Positions 1 to 8,025 of a stretch of DNA of 46,078 bases are shown in pieces. The translations under genes were made by a program, and so were the position numbers. The number at the start of each line of letters is the position of its first letter. Position 1 is the stretch's first letter. The DNA comes from an uncultured Chloroflexota bacterium (lineage in GTDB: Bacteria > Chloroflexota > Anaerolineae > Aggregatilineales > Phototrophicaceae), in the NCBI GenBank assembly GCA_903864435.1, contig CAIPFY010000042.1, forward strand, positions 1 to 46,078, read 5' to 3'. Under the pieces are notes generated by a model that was given only the letters and a program-made list of their open reading frames with translations, did no database searches and had not been told where the DNA came from.

Positions 1-338
1 ACATCGCAGATCACGATGGCAGTGCGATCCAGCCAATCGGCCATGCGCAACGTGCGTAAATCCACCACACAATGAAAATCGCCGTAGCCCTTTTCCCAGT
101 TGGCATACTTGTAACCGGGAGTCGGCTCCATCGGCATATCCACCGTCAGCAAATAATCACAGGCGTGCATGCCTTTCTCGGCAGTGTGTTCGAGGAAAAA
201 ATCCGCAACCACGCGCTTCCCCATCGGGCGACCGTACAGGTCGGTGAACATCGCCACCACCGTCTCGACCTCGCCCGACTCGACCTTCTCCCGCAGTTCA
301 TCCAGCGTCAACATTCCGCGCAACTGCTCGGACGCCAT
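1..338 (-). CDS. Glutamine synthetase family protein, N-terminal part (cut by window edge)
   Basis: The minus strand from 338 is open to the window edge for 112 codons. The product starts MASEQLRGMLTLDELREKV and contains the segments DLYGRPMGKR, HACDYLLTVDM and WEKGYGDFH, which match the N-terminal beta-grasp domain and the start of the catalytic domain of bacterial glutamine synthetase-like proteins (class III/FluG-like group rather than the classical GlnA). Such enzymes form gamma-glutamyl amides from glutamate, an amine and ATP. The ATG at 338 is preceded by an AGGGGG Shine-Dalgarno at a suitable distance; the ATG five bases upstream runs into a stop after 11 codons. It lies 95 bp downstream of xylulokinase with its own candidate promoter. 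The catalytic C-terminal domain is outside the window, so substrate (ammonia or another amine) cannot be judged. Confidence 0.85.
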   Translation of the reverse strand, partial: MASEQLRGMLTLDELREKVESGEVETVVAMFTDLYGRPMGKRVVADFFLEHTAEKGMHACDYLLTVDMPMEPTPGYKYANWEKGYGDFHCVVDLRTLRMADWLDRTAIVICD

Positions 339-356
339 AACATAGCCCCCTGAATA

Positions 357-386
357 ATTGTATTTAACACTCTCTTAACGTGTCGC
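357..386 (-). promoter_or_regulatory. Candidate sigma70-type promoter of the glutamine synthetase-like gene
   Basis: On the minus strand GCGACA (381-386) is followed after 18 bases by TACAAT (357-362), about 20 bases upstream of the start codon at 338. The -10 is good and the -35 matches four of six consensus positions. The rest of the 95-bp gap holds nothing else evident. Confidence 0.4.
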
Positions 387-433
387 TGCTAAGAATAACA
401 TAGGCGGGGTTTTTGACCAATGTGTACGCTAGG

Positions 434-1936
434 CTATCGCGCCAACTGGTGAAAATCCTCGCGCAGACGGGGATACAAACTCAAAAACTGGGCATACAGA
501 TCATCATACCGCGCCCGATTCGCCGCCATTGGCTCGGTAATCGCGCCCAAGCGCACCGTCGCCGCACACGCAGCAGGCAGATCGGCATACACGCCCGCGC
601 CCACGCCCGCCAGCAGCGCCGCGCCCACGCTGGCCTGTTCGGTCAGCAGGGTGCGTTGCAGCGGCAACCCGAACACATCGGCCTGAATCTGCCGCCATAC
701 GTCGCTTTCTGCGCCGCCACCCGCCGCGATAATGCGCTCCACCGAACCGCCCAGACTCAGGCTGATTTCGAGCGCCTGCCGCAGCGCGAACGACACGCCT
801 TCCATGACCGCCCGCGCCAGATGCCCGCGTGTGTGATGGGCGCTCAGGCCGATGAACGCGCCCCGCGCCAACGGGTCACGGTGCGGCGTGCGCTCGCCCG
901 ACAGGTACGGCAAGAAGATCAGGCCATCCGCGCCGGGGGCCACCTCAGCCGCTTCTGCGCTCAGGATGGGATAGGCTTCCGGGTTGCCGTTCAGCCCAAC
1001 GATGCCGCGCAACCAGCGCAAAGACAGCCCTGCCGACAGCACCGCGCCCATGATGTACCACGTATCCGGCGCGGCGTGATTGAACACATGCAAACGCGGG
1101 TCGGCCTTGATGCGCCCCGCTATGCCCGTCACCGGCGTGAATACCTGCCCGCCGCTGCCCGTCGTCACCGAGGCGCTCCCCGGCGCGATTAGCCCGTTGC
1201 CGATGGCCTGCGCGGGCTGGTCAGCGCAACCCATCATCACAGGCAGGCCGGGAGGCAACCCCATTTCATCCGCCGCCTCGCGCCGCAAAAAACCCGCCAC
1301 CGCCGCCGAAGCGCGGATAGGCGGCAGCAAATCGCCCCGCAGCCCGACTTTCGTCAGCAGCGGTTCCGGCCACACACGGCGGTTGATGTCAAAGATGCCC
1401 GTTCCAGCCGCGTCGGTCACATCGGTGGCGCGTTCGCCCGTCATCTTCAGGCGCACATAATCTTTGGGCAGCAGCACCACACGGGCGGCCTCCACCGTCG
1501 CCGGCTCATGGCGCTGCAACCACAACAGCGTTGCGCCCAAAAAGCCCACCGCAGGCAGCGTTCCGGTCAGCGCGGCATAGGCTTCCTCACCCAACGCGGC
1601 CACCAGATCGTTCACTTCGGCGGCGGTGCGCTGGTCAGCCCAGATGATGGCGAAACGCAATGGACGATCTGCCGCATCCAGCAGCACCGTCCCGTGCATC
1701 TGCCCGCTGAAACTGATGCCCACCACCGATGCGCCGGGGCGTTCCGCCAGCAGGCGGCGCGTGACGGTGACAGTTGCCCGCCACCAGTCCTCCGGGTCTT
1801 GCTCGGCGCGATCCGGCGCAGGGCGCTGGATGGGATACTCCTGATTGGCGACTGCCGCAATCTGCGCGGATTCGGGATCAAAAAGGACGGCCTTCGCGCT
1901 CGACGTGCCAATATCAATACCCAGTAAGTAAGTCAT
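434..1936 (-). CDS. xylB: Xylulokinase-like FGGY carbohydrate kinase
   Basis: This 500-residue protein is a full-length FGGY-family kinase that phosphorylates a ketose with ATP in the cytoplasm, most likely D-xylulose to xylulose 5-phosphate. Visible motifs are the N-terminal phosphate loop GIDIGTSSAKAVLFD, the substrate-site QMHG near residue 80, the catalytic-base segment CADQPAQAIGNG near 237, TGSGGQVFTP, and the adenosine-binding AAGGGAESDVWRQIQADV near 405. These fit xylulokinase better than glycerol- or ribulokinase. It begins 19 bp after the stop of the NarL-type regulator, so it is probably co-transcribed with the kinase/regulator pair upstream; no strong Shine-Dalgarno is seen before the ATG. 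The nearby polyol dehydrogenases suggest it takes up a ketose produced by them. Other ketoses cannot be excluded from sequence. Confidence 0.88.
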   Translation of the reverse strand: MTYLLGIDIGTSSAKAVLFDPESAQIAAVANQEYPIQRPAPDRAEQDPEDWWRATVTVTRRLLAERPGASVVGISFSGQMHGTVLLDAADRPLRFAIIWADQRTAAEVNDLVAALGEEAYAALTGTLPAVGFLGATLLWLQRHEPATVEAARVVLLPKDYVRLKMTGERATDVTDAAGTGIFDINRRVWPEPLLTKVGLRGDLLPPIRASAAVAGFLRREAADEMGLPPGLPVMMGCADQPAQAIGNGLIAPGSASVTTGSGGQVFTPVTGIAGRIKADPRLHVFNHAAPDTWYIMGAVLSAGLSLRWLRGIVGLNGNPEAYPILSAEAAEVAPGADGLIFLPYLSGERTPHRDPLARGAFIGLSAHHTRGHLARAVMEGVSFALRQALEISLSLGGSVERIIAAGGGAESDVWRQIQADVFGLPLQRTLLTEQASVGAALLAGVGAGVYADLPAACAATVRLGAITEPMAANRARYDDLYAQFLSLYPRLREDFHQLAR

Positions 1937-1955
1937 GTTGCATGAACGCCGATCT

Positions 1956-2624
1956 TTAGACCGCGCTGGATGTTTTAACCAAATTCCGTTCCAGCGCGTA
2001 GCGAATCAAATCGGAATGCGAGGTGATGTTTAACTTCCGCAGCAAATTGGCACGATGCGACTCGACCGTGCGCGGACTAATATACAGTTTAGACGCGATA
2101 ATCTGGCTGGTACACCCCTGTGCCGTCAGGATCAACACTTCCCGTTCGCGGCCTGTGAGCGATTCATACGAATCGCCACCCCGCCCTTTGGCACGAGCGA
2201 TGTAATCATCCACCGATTCCTGCGTGATCGGGGCGCTCAGGTAGCGCATACCCTGCATGGTCTGACGGACGGCACGTACCAGTTGATCGGTACTTTCGCC
2301 CTTCAGCACGTAACTACACGCGCCATATTTCAACGCCTCCGCCACATGCGCCATATCATCGTACATCGAGAGGATAATGACGCGGGTATGCGGGGAGATA
2401 TGCGCCGCCTGCCGGGTGACTTCGATACCATTAATGCCGGGCATCCCAATATCCACAATCATCACATCCGGTCGCCAGCGTTCCAGCAGGCGCAACGCCT
2501 CGCTGCCATCACCGGCATCTGCCACCACTCGAAAATCAGACTCGGCAGATAATAAGCTAAATAATCCCTGCCGTACAATCTGGTGATCGTCAACCAGCAA
2601 AATTCGCGTCGTAATGTCGGTCAT
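1956..2624 (-). CDS. NarL/LuxR-family response regulator
   Basis: A 222-residue two-domain regulator. Residues 7-125 form a receiver with the acidic pair D12-D13, phospho-acceptor D58 in VDIGMPG, and the conserved lysine in VLKGES. Residues about 150-215 form a LuxR-type helix-turn-helix (SLTGREREVLILTAQG, then SPRTVESHRANLLRKL). The start codon overlaps the stop of the histidine kinase gene by four bases (ATGA), which indicates translational coupling and a cognate pair. A GAGG Shine-Dalgarno lies inside the kinase gene end. Because it is followed by xylulokinase and preceded across a promoter by the polyol operon, it may control sugar genes, but the signal and targets are unknown. Confidence 0.93.
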   Translation of the reverse strand: MTDITTRILLVDDHQIVRQGLFSLLSAESDFRVVADAGDGSEALRLLERWRPDVMIVDIGMPGINGIEVTRQAAHISPHTRVIILSMYDDMAHVAEALKYGACSYVLKGESTDQLVRAVRQTMQGMRYLSAPITQESVDDYIARAKGRGGDSYESLTGREREVLILTAQGCTSQIIASKLYISPRTVESHRANLLRKLNITSHSDLIRYALERNLVKTSSAV

Positions 2625-5600
2625 AGTTCCTCAGAAGTATTCACTGCGAGAGGGAAACAAGCGCACAAACAAACGCCCTCGCCCGGAGATGTCCGAACGT
2701 CGAAACGTCCCCCCAGCTCACGAGCGCGATCCCGCATGCCTAGCAACCCGGTCGAAGTGGTCATCACCCGCGTCGCATCGAATCCCCGCCCATGATCGCG
2801 CACCTGCACCGAAAGCTCATCGCCAACAGCACTTGCCATTACCTCAACACACATCGAACCCGAATAACGTGCCACATTGGTCAGCGCCTCCTGAACAATG
2901 CGGTATGACGCCGATTCAATTTCCGGCGAAAATCGTCCTTCTAAACCCTCATGCTCGAACGTAACCCGAATCTGAGTCTGTTTCTCATAGTGTTCGCACA
3001 ACCAGACCAGCGCCGGCAGCAACCCCAGATCATCCAGCATCGCCGGACGCAGATTGAGCGACAAATCGCGCACCCGCCGCAGCAGGTCATCCACCACCCG
3101 CCGCGAATCAACCAGTGCCGTATCTCCCCCCAGACGGCGGTTGCTCATTTCCAAGCTCAAGCTCAAGCCGGTCAGCGTTTGACCGATCTGGTCATGTAGT
3201 TCGCGGGCAAGCTGGCGGCGCTCATTTTCCTGAACCGCGACCAGACGGCGAGAGAGCGCAACTTGCTCTGCGTTCGCACGCTGCAACTCCTTTACCAGAT
3301 TCGCATTTTCTAGCATCACTGCAATCTGGAAGGCCAACGCTTCCAACAAACTTTGATCTTTCTCCGAATACGCATTCACCCGTGACGATTCCAGATTTAT
3401 CGCGCCAATGACCTGCTGTTCGTTGTTCAACAGCGGCACGCACAGCTCGGAACGAATGTCAGAATGAACGGCGACATAGTGCGGGTCGTTAAGCACATCG
3501 CCCACGCACAGACTTTGCCCGTTATGAATGACCCAACCTATCATCCCTCTATCCGGGAACAAGGCCGAAGAAGCTACGCCGTCCTGTTTTTCGCGCTTCT
3601 GAAGGGCTTGATGGGCTTCGTCGTTGACCGCCAGCAGAATCAGACGGTCACGAGAGTCGTTCACAGTCACCAGAGCGCTGAGGGTGTATTCCACCGCGCT
3701 CGCCAGAATCTTTAACGCCTCCGCCGCAAGAGTGTGCGGATCGTGGATGCTTTGCAGTTTCTGACCGATCTCATACAGCACCGTCAACTCGCGCAGGTGA
3801 CGGGCGTTTTCTAGTTCCATCCGCTTACGCTGATCAATATCCGTCACAATCACCAGTGTCCCCAGAAACTGCCCGAAATCACCCAGAATGGGCGTACTCA
3901 CGGCGATGACCCAGATGTAACCCCCGTCCCGGCGGCACAGTTGTATTTCGCTCCCCATACCAGCAGCGGCGAGGCTGTAATCAAAATGAGCATCCGCTTC
4001 CGCGATGAAGTCCGACATCCGGTGATCGAGGATTTCCGCACGCTCGTACCCCATCAGCGCCGCCATCCGTTGATTCACATAGCGGGTGCGCCCTGACTCG
4101 TCAAAATACCACACCCCTTCCTGCATGGTTTCAATCATGCGCCGGTAACGCATTTCGCTTTCGCTCAACATTTCCTCGGCGCGTTTGCGGGCGCTGACAT
4201 CCTTTACAATCGCATACAGGTAAAGGGGGGTTCCGCTACTATCGCGCACCAGAGACACCGTGACATAGCACCAGACATTCTGCTTATCGCGGGTCATCAG
4301 GCGCGATTCGCAGCTAAACCGTTCCACCCGGCCTTCCAGCAGGCGGTTGATCTGTCGCATAACCATGTCTTGATCGTCGCGGTGGAACCATTCAATAATG
4401 TTGCGCTGGAGTAGCGATTCGGCGGAATACAACAACAAATCGCACAGCGCCCGGTTCACACGAAACGAGCGGGTATCCGCCATGTTGAGATAAGCCATCC
4501 CCACAGCGGCCTGTTCAAATGCGCTGCGGAAACGCATCTCACTATCGCGCAGCGAACTTTCCATCCACCGCTGGGTAGACGTGTCCTGCATCACCATAAT
4601 GCAATAGCTGGGCTGTCCGGCGCTATCCCGCACCAGCGACAGTGTGACATGCGCCCACACAATAGACGCATCCGCCCGCACATAGCGTTTATTCAACGTG
4701 GTCGTACTGATGCTACCCGCCAGCAGTTGCTGGATAGAGGCTTGGCTCCAATCCCGATCATTAGGATAGGTGATGTCCTGAAACGTCTTGCGCAGGAGTT
4801 CTTCAACCGAATACCCCCAGAACGTGCAGGCGCACGGGTTCACCCGCAAGAAATGCCCGTCGAGGCCCAGATGGGCGATACCCACAGCAGCCTGTTCAAA
4901 CGTCGCCCGGAAGCGTTCTTCGCTTTCGTGCAGCGCCTGTTCCATGCGCTTCCACTGAGTCACATCATGCGCCGACACCAGCAGCGCCGGACGTTCGCCA
5001 AATTCGATGGAACGGGCGGTGATCTCCACATCCACCGAACGCCCCTCTTTCAAACGATGCTGCCATACCCCTAAATTCTGGAATTCGGTCTGCGAACTCT
5101 GCGGGTCGCCATTCAGGAACGGCGATTGTTCGGCAGGTTGAATATCCGCCAGCGTCATTTGCAAAAATTCTTCGCGGGAATAACCATAGAGCTGCACAGC
5201 CGCCCGATTCACTTCCTGAATCGCCAGCGTCTCTCGATCCTGTATCCACAGCGGTTCAGGGAAACCCCGGAACGACACATGCTGCACATCCCGATCGGAC
5301 TGAACGAAACAGCGGATTTCGCTCATTCGCAACCCGATTTCCTCAGCCAATTCGGTCAGAAGGTTTGCCTTCTGGCTCAAATAGTCGGTATCAAAACTGC
5401 AAATATGCAGGCCGGCGATCACCCGTTCCCCGTCCAAAATGGGAAACGATACAAGGGCGCACTGATCTTCCGGCGCAAATAAATCTACACGATCAAATTT
5501 TTTTGGCGTTGCCGATAACAAATAAGAACGGGCGGGTTCCATCCGGGGCGGTAAATTTTTTAGCACGTCAACCGATTTGCCCGCTGTGAAAACATCACCG

Positions 5601-5809
5601 TAGCGTCCCGTCGGCATCACCATACCCACCCACACCAAAGGGAAACCGGAGGCAACCAGCAAGTCGCAAAGATGCTGCATCAAGCCATCTTCGCGTCGGG
5701 CGCGTAATAGGACGTGGCGACACGAGCTTACAGCCTGTTCTAACGAACACGGCATCTGCTCAACAAATCCTAGCGTACTGTCCATAAGCGTCAATAGTGA
5801 ACCATACAC
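2621..5809 (-). CDS. Cytoplasmic GAF/multi-PAS sensor histidine kinase (HisKA_3 type)
   Basis: A 1062-residue sensor kinase with no membrane segment. Order of domains: a GAF-like region (about 15-150), four PAS/PAC units (about 165-285, 290-410, 415-540, 550-665), a second GAF (about 685-820), a HisKA_3 dimerisation domain with the phospho-accepting H872 in ARELHDQIGQTLTGL, and a HATPase domain with the N-box QEALTNVARYS and glycine boxes DHGRGFD and GLLGMRDRARELGG. The N-box has Tyr-Ser where many relatives have His-Ala. The frame opens with GTG at 5809; ATG at 5785 is an alternative, and neither has a clear Shine-Dalgarno. A good promoter lies about 30 bp upstream. It feeds the regulator encoded next (four-base overlap). 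The many PAS/GAF units point to soluble ligands, redox or gas sensing, not identifiable here. Confidence 0.93.
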   Translation of the reverse strand: MYGSLLTLMDSTLGFVEQMPCSLEQAVSSCRHVLLRARREDGLMQHLCDLLVASGFPLVWVGMVMPTGRYGDVFTAGKSVDVLKNLPPRMEPARSYLLSATPKKFDRVDLFAPEDQCALVSFPILDGERVIAGLHICSFDTDYLSQKANLLTELAEEIGLRMSEIRCFVQSDRDVQHVSFRGFPEPLWIQDRETLAIQEVNRAAVQLYGYSREEFLQMTLADIQPAEQSPFLNGDPQSSQTEFQNLGVWQHRLKEGRSVDVEITARSIEFGERPALLVSAHDVTQWKRMEQALHESEERFRATFEQAAVGIAHLGLDGHFLRVNPCACTFWGYSVEELLRKTFQDITYPNDRDWSQASIQQLLAGSISTTTLNKRYVRADASIVWAHVTLSLVRDSAGQPSYCIMVMQDTSTQRWMESSLRDSEMRFRSAFEQAAVGMAYLNMADTRSFRVNRALCDLLLYSAESLLQRNIIEWFHRDDQDMVMRQINRLLEGRVERFSCESRLMTRDKQNVWCYVTVSLVRDSSGTPLYLYAIVKDVSARKRAEEMLSESEMRYRRMIETMQEGVWYFDESGRTRYVNQRMAALMGYERAEILDHRMSDFIAEADAHFDYSLAAAGMGSEIQLCRRDGGYIWVIAVSTPILGDFGQFLGTLVIVTDIDQRKRMELENARHLRELTVLYEIGQKLQSIHDPHTLAAEALKILASAVEYTLSALVTVNDSRDRLILLAVNDEAHQALQKREKQDGVASSALFPDRGMIGWVIHNGQSLCVGDVLNDPHYVAVHSDIRSELCVPLLNNEQQVIGAINLESSRVNAYSEKDQSLLEALAFQIAVMLENANLVKELQRANAEQVALSRRLVAVQENERRQLARELHDQIGQTLTGLSLSLEMSNRRLGGDTALVDSRRVVDDLLRRVRDLSLNLRPAMLDDLGLLPALVWLCEHYEKQTQIRVTFEHEGLEGRFSPEIESASYRIVQEALTNVARYSGSMCVEVMASAVGDELSVQVRDHGRGFDATRVMTTSTGLLGMRDRARELGGRFDVRTSPGEGVCLCACFPLAVNTSEEL

Positions 5810-5836
5810 AGCCCAGTGAAAATTGATAATTCTATT

Positions 5837-5865
5837 AGTATACCAAGATCAGGCACAGGGGTAAA
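5837..5865 (-). promoter_or_regulatory. Candidate promoter of the kinase-regulator-xylulokinase transcript
   Basis: On the minus strand TTTACC (5860-5865), a 17-base spacer, then TATACT (5837-5842) preceded by TGG, which makes an extended -10. Transcription would start near 5830, about 20 bases before the GTG at 5809. The surrounding gap (5810-5932) is AT-rich and otherwise empty. Confidence 0.5.
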
Positions 5866-5932
5866 TAAATGGTGAGTTATAAAAAACCAACCATAACAGT
5901 TTAACGACAAATAGCCTATTAAAAAACAATTG

Positions 5933-7219
5933 TTACAGGGAAAAACGCGCCGGATTGAGCGAGCCATCCGGTTCAAGTGAGGGGCGTGCGTGTTCCACCG
6001 TCCGCAGCACTGCCGCCCGTTCAGCCGCGTCCGGTGCTGCCGATTCCCACACACGGTCAAGCGCCGCCGCCAGTGCCACCGAGTCGCGCAGCGCACCCGG
6101 ATCGAACACCGCCAGCGCCGCCAGCACCCCCAGCGCATACCGCAGCGGTTCGACATGCTGTTTCAACGCAAGGCGCATTGTCCCCACCAGCCGGTCATCC
6201 CAGCCGAGCTTACGCGCCGGATCACGCCCGACGCGCTCCACCGTGTCACGCAGGTAGGGGTTGGTCATTCGCGCCAGCAGATCATCGGCAAAGGCAGCAT
6301 AACCGGCTGGCGTGAACAGCGGGTCGAGTCCGGCATACTTCCGGCACAGCGCCACGCCCGACTCCTCGATAAAGGCTTCCCGCAGGAAGGCCATCACATC
6401 CGGGTAGGCACGCAAATCCGAAATGTGCGTCATCCCGGCTGCCCCCGCGATATAGGCCGCCAGCGCATGAGTCGCGTTATGACCGTACAGCTTGGCTTCC
6501 TCGAAGGGCAGCAAATCGGCCTTTTCCTCGAAGACGCGGATGCCGCGCTCAAACGGTTCAGGGAAGTCAATGCGCGAGATCAGGATGCGGTTGAACGCTT
6601 CGACCAGAAACGCCCGTTCCGTCCCCTCGGTGACGGCGGCCAGCCCCAACGACTCGCACTCCTGCGGCGTGACCAGCCCACTCATCTTGCCGATCACCGT
6701 GTTCAGGAAACGCACCCGTTCGCGCACCGCAGCCTGTTCATCCGCCGGAATCGCGCTCATCACCGCCGCTTCCAGATGCTCGGCGGCGTGGTTATGGTTC
6801 TCGGCAGCATAGACAACGGCGCGGGGGCCGCCCTGCGCCGCTTTGCGCCGCAGCCCTTCCGCCAGCACCCGATGCAAGCTGCCGGGCGAATCGCTGCTGT
6901 AAAAGGCGATGCTCGGCACAGCCGTAGCAATCTCCTCAGCTTCCGCCAGCGCCGCGACCAACCGCACACGATCATCGGACTGTGCCGGATTCTCGATCTC
7001 CATCGCGCCGATTCGCACCGATTCAATGCGGTCAGCATGCGCGATATTCACGCTGAACTGACCGCCCGCCGCCCGCAAATCGGCGACGGTCTGCTCCAGC
7101 ACTTCAGCCACCACCAATCGCCGGAACGCGCCTGACTGGTAGGCTTCGTACAGGAACAAACCGGACTGTATCGCCCCGAAACCAAACCCGACAAACGTGC
7201 GCGTTCCTGTCAGTGTCAC
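5933..7219 (-). CDS. Mannitol dehydrogenase-family polyol (phosphate) dehydrogenase
   Basis: A 428-residue NAD(P)-dependent long-chain polyol dehydrogenase. The N-terminus has the family Rossmann start GFGFGAIQSGLFLYEAY, the middle has ENHNHAAEHLEAAV, and the catalytic signature K-x4-N-x2-H is present as KLYGHNATH near residue 240. Length lies between mannitol-1-phosphate 5-dehydrogenase (about 380) and mannitol 2-dehydrogenase (about 490), so the exact substrate and whether it is phosphorylated remain open. The gene starts with GTG overlapping the stop of the SDR gene by one base (TAGTG), so it is the last gene of the polyol operon and translationally coupled. A weak palindrome with a T-run (AACAATTGTT then TTTT) overlaps its stop and may end the transcript. 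Confidence 0.8.
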   Translation of the reverse strand: MTLTGTRTFVGFGFGAIQSGLFLYEAYQSGAFRRLVVAEVLEQTVADLRAAGGQFSVNIAHADRIESVRIGAMEIENPAQSDDRVRLVAALAEAEEIATAVPSIAFYSSDSPGSLHRVLAEGLRRKAAQGGPRAVVYAAENHNHAAEHLEAAVMSAIPADEQAAVRERVRFLNTVIGKMSGLVTPQECESLGLAAVTEGTERAFLVEAFNRILISRIDFPEPFERGIRVFEEKADLLPFEEAKLYGHNATHALAAYIAGAAGMTHISDLRAYPDVMAFLREAFIEESGVALCRKYAGLDPLFTPAGYAAFADDLLARMTNPYLRDTVERVGRDPARKLGWDDRLVGTMRLALKQHVEPLRYALGVLAALAVFDPGALRDSVALAAALDRVWESAAPDAAERAAVLRTVEHARPSLEPDGSLNPARFSL

Positions 7220-8013
7220 TAGCGCATCTCCTGCCCGCCGGTCACGTTAATCGCCTGTCCGGTCATATAACCGGCTTGCCCGGAGGCCAAGAACACCATC
7301 ACGTTCGCCACATCTTCGTAAGTGCAACCGCGTTTCATCGGCACTTCGTTCATGTACTTCTGGCGCACTTCTTCTTCGGTGATGTTCCAGCGTTTGGCAT
7401 ACTGCTTGTAGAGCGAATTCACCCACAGCGGCGAATCCAGCAGGTTGCCGGGGCAAATCGCGTTCACGCGCACCCCGAACTCCGCCAGTTCCAGCGCCGC
7501 GCTTTGCGTCAGGCCGATGCCGCCGAACTTAGAGGCCGCATAAGCCGAATTCTTGAAACTGCCCTTCTTGCCGGACTTGGAGTTGATCTGGATGATCGCG
7601 CCGCTTTTCTGGGGCTTCATCACCCGCGCCGCATGTTTGACGGCGAGGAAGTAGCCGACCAGATTCACATTGATAACCGTCTGCCACCGTTCCAGCGCGA
7701 ACTCCTCGACCTCGCCCGCCAGCACGATGCCAGCATTCGCCACCATAATGTCCAGCCGCCCGAATTCGCTCACAGCGCGGTCTACTACCGCCGCCATCTG
7801 CGCCTCGTCGGTCACATCCAGTTTCAGGCCAATCGCCCGCTGTCCGGGGTAATCGCGCTCAATCATAGCGGCAGTCTCCTGCACGCCCGCCTCGTTGACA
7901 TCGGTGACGATCACATGGCAGCCTTCCGCCGCCAACCGCTGACACAACGCCTGTCCCAACCCCTGCCCGCCACCGGTGACGATGGCGATCTTATCTTGCA
8001 ATTTTCCGGTCAT
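7219..8013 (-). CDS. Sorbitol-6-phosphate 2-dehydrogenase-like SDR
   Basis: A 264-residue classical short-chain dehydrogenase. Visible are the cofactor motif GGGQGLG near residue 15, VANAGI near 90, the catalytic serine in INSKSGKKGSFKNS, the YAASK catalytic Tyr/Lys pair, and the C-terminal GQAINVTGG. The stretch SKSGKKGSFKNSAYAASKFG followed by GIGLTQS closely resembles Escherichia coli SrlD, which oxidises sorbitol 6-phosphate to fructose 6-phosphate; this is memory of the family, not a search. An acidic residue (TDVNE) after the second strand suggests NAD preference. An AAGGAT Shine-Dalgarno precedes the ATG. It follows the medium-chain dehydrogenase by 12 bp and overlaps the next gene by one base. 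Confidence 0.82.
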   Translation of the reverse strand: MTGKLQDKIAIVTGGGQGLGQALCQRLAAEGCHVIVTDVNEAGVQETAAMIERDYPGQRAIGLKLDVTDEAQMAAVVDRAVSEFGRLDIMVANAGIVLAGEVEEFALERWQTVINVNLVGYFLAVKHAARVMKPQKSGAIIQINSKSGKKGSFKNSAYAASKFGGIGLTQSAALELAEFGVRVNAICPGNLLDSPLWVNSLYKQYAKRWNITEEEVRQKYMNEVPMKRGCTYEDVANVMVFLASGQAGYMTGQAINVTGGQEMR

Positions 8014-8025
8014 TATTGCTTATCC

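Noticed and set aside
5990-7135. A 381-codon open frame opposite the mannitol-dehydrogenase-like gene
   Set aside because: Antisense frame of a conserved enzyme with Arg/His/Gln-rich product and no start signals.
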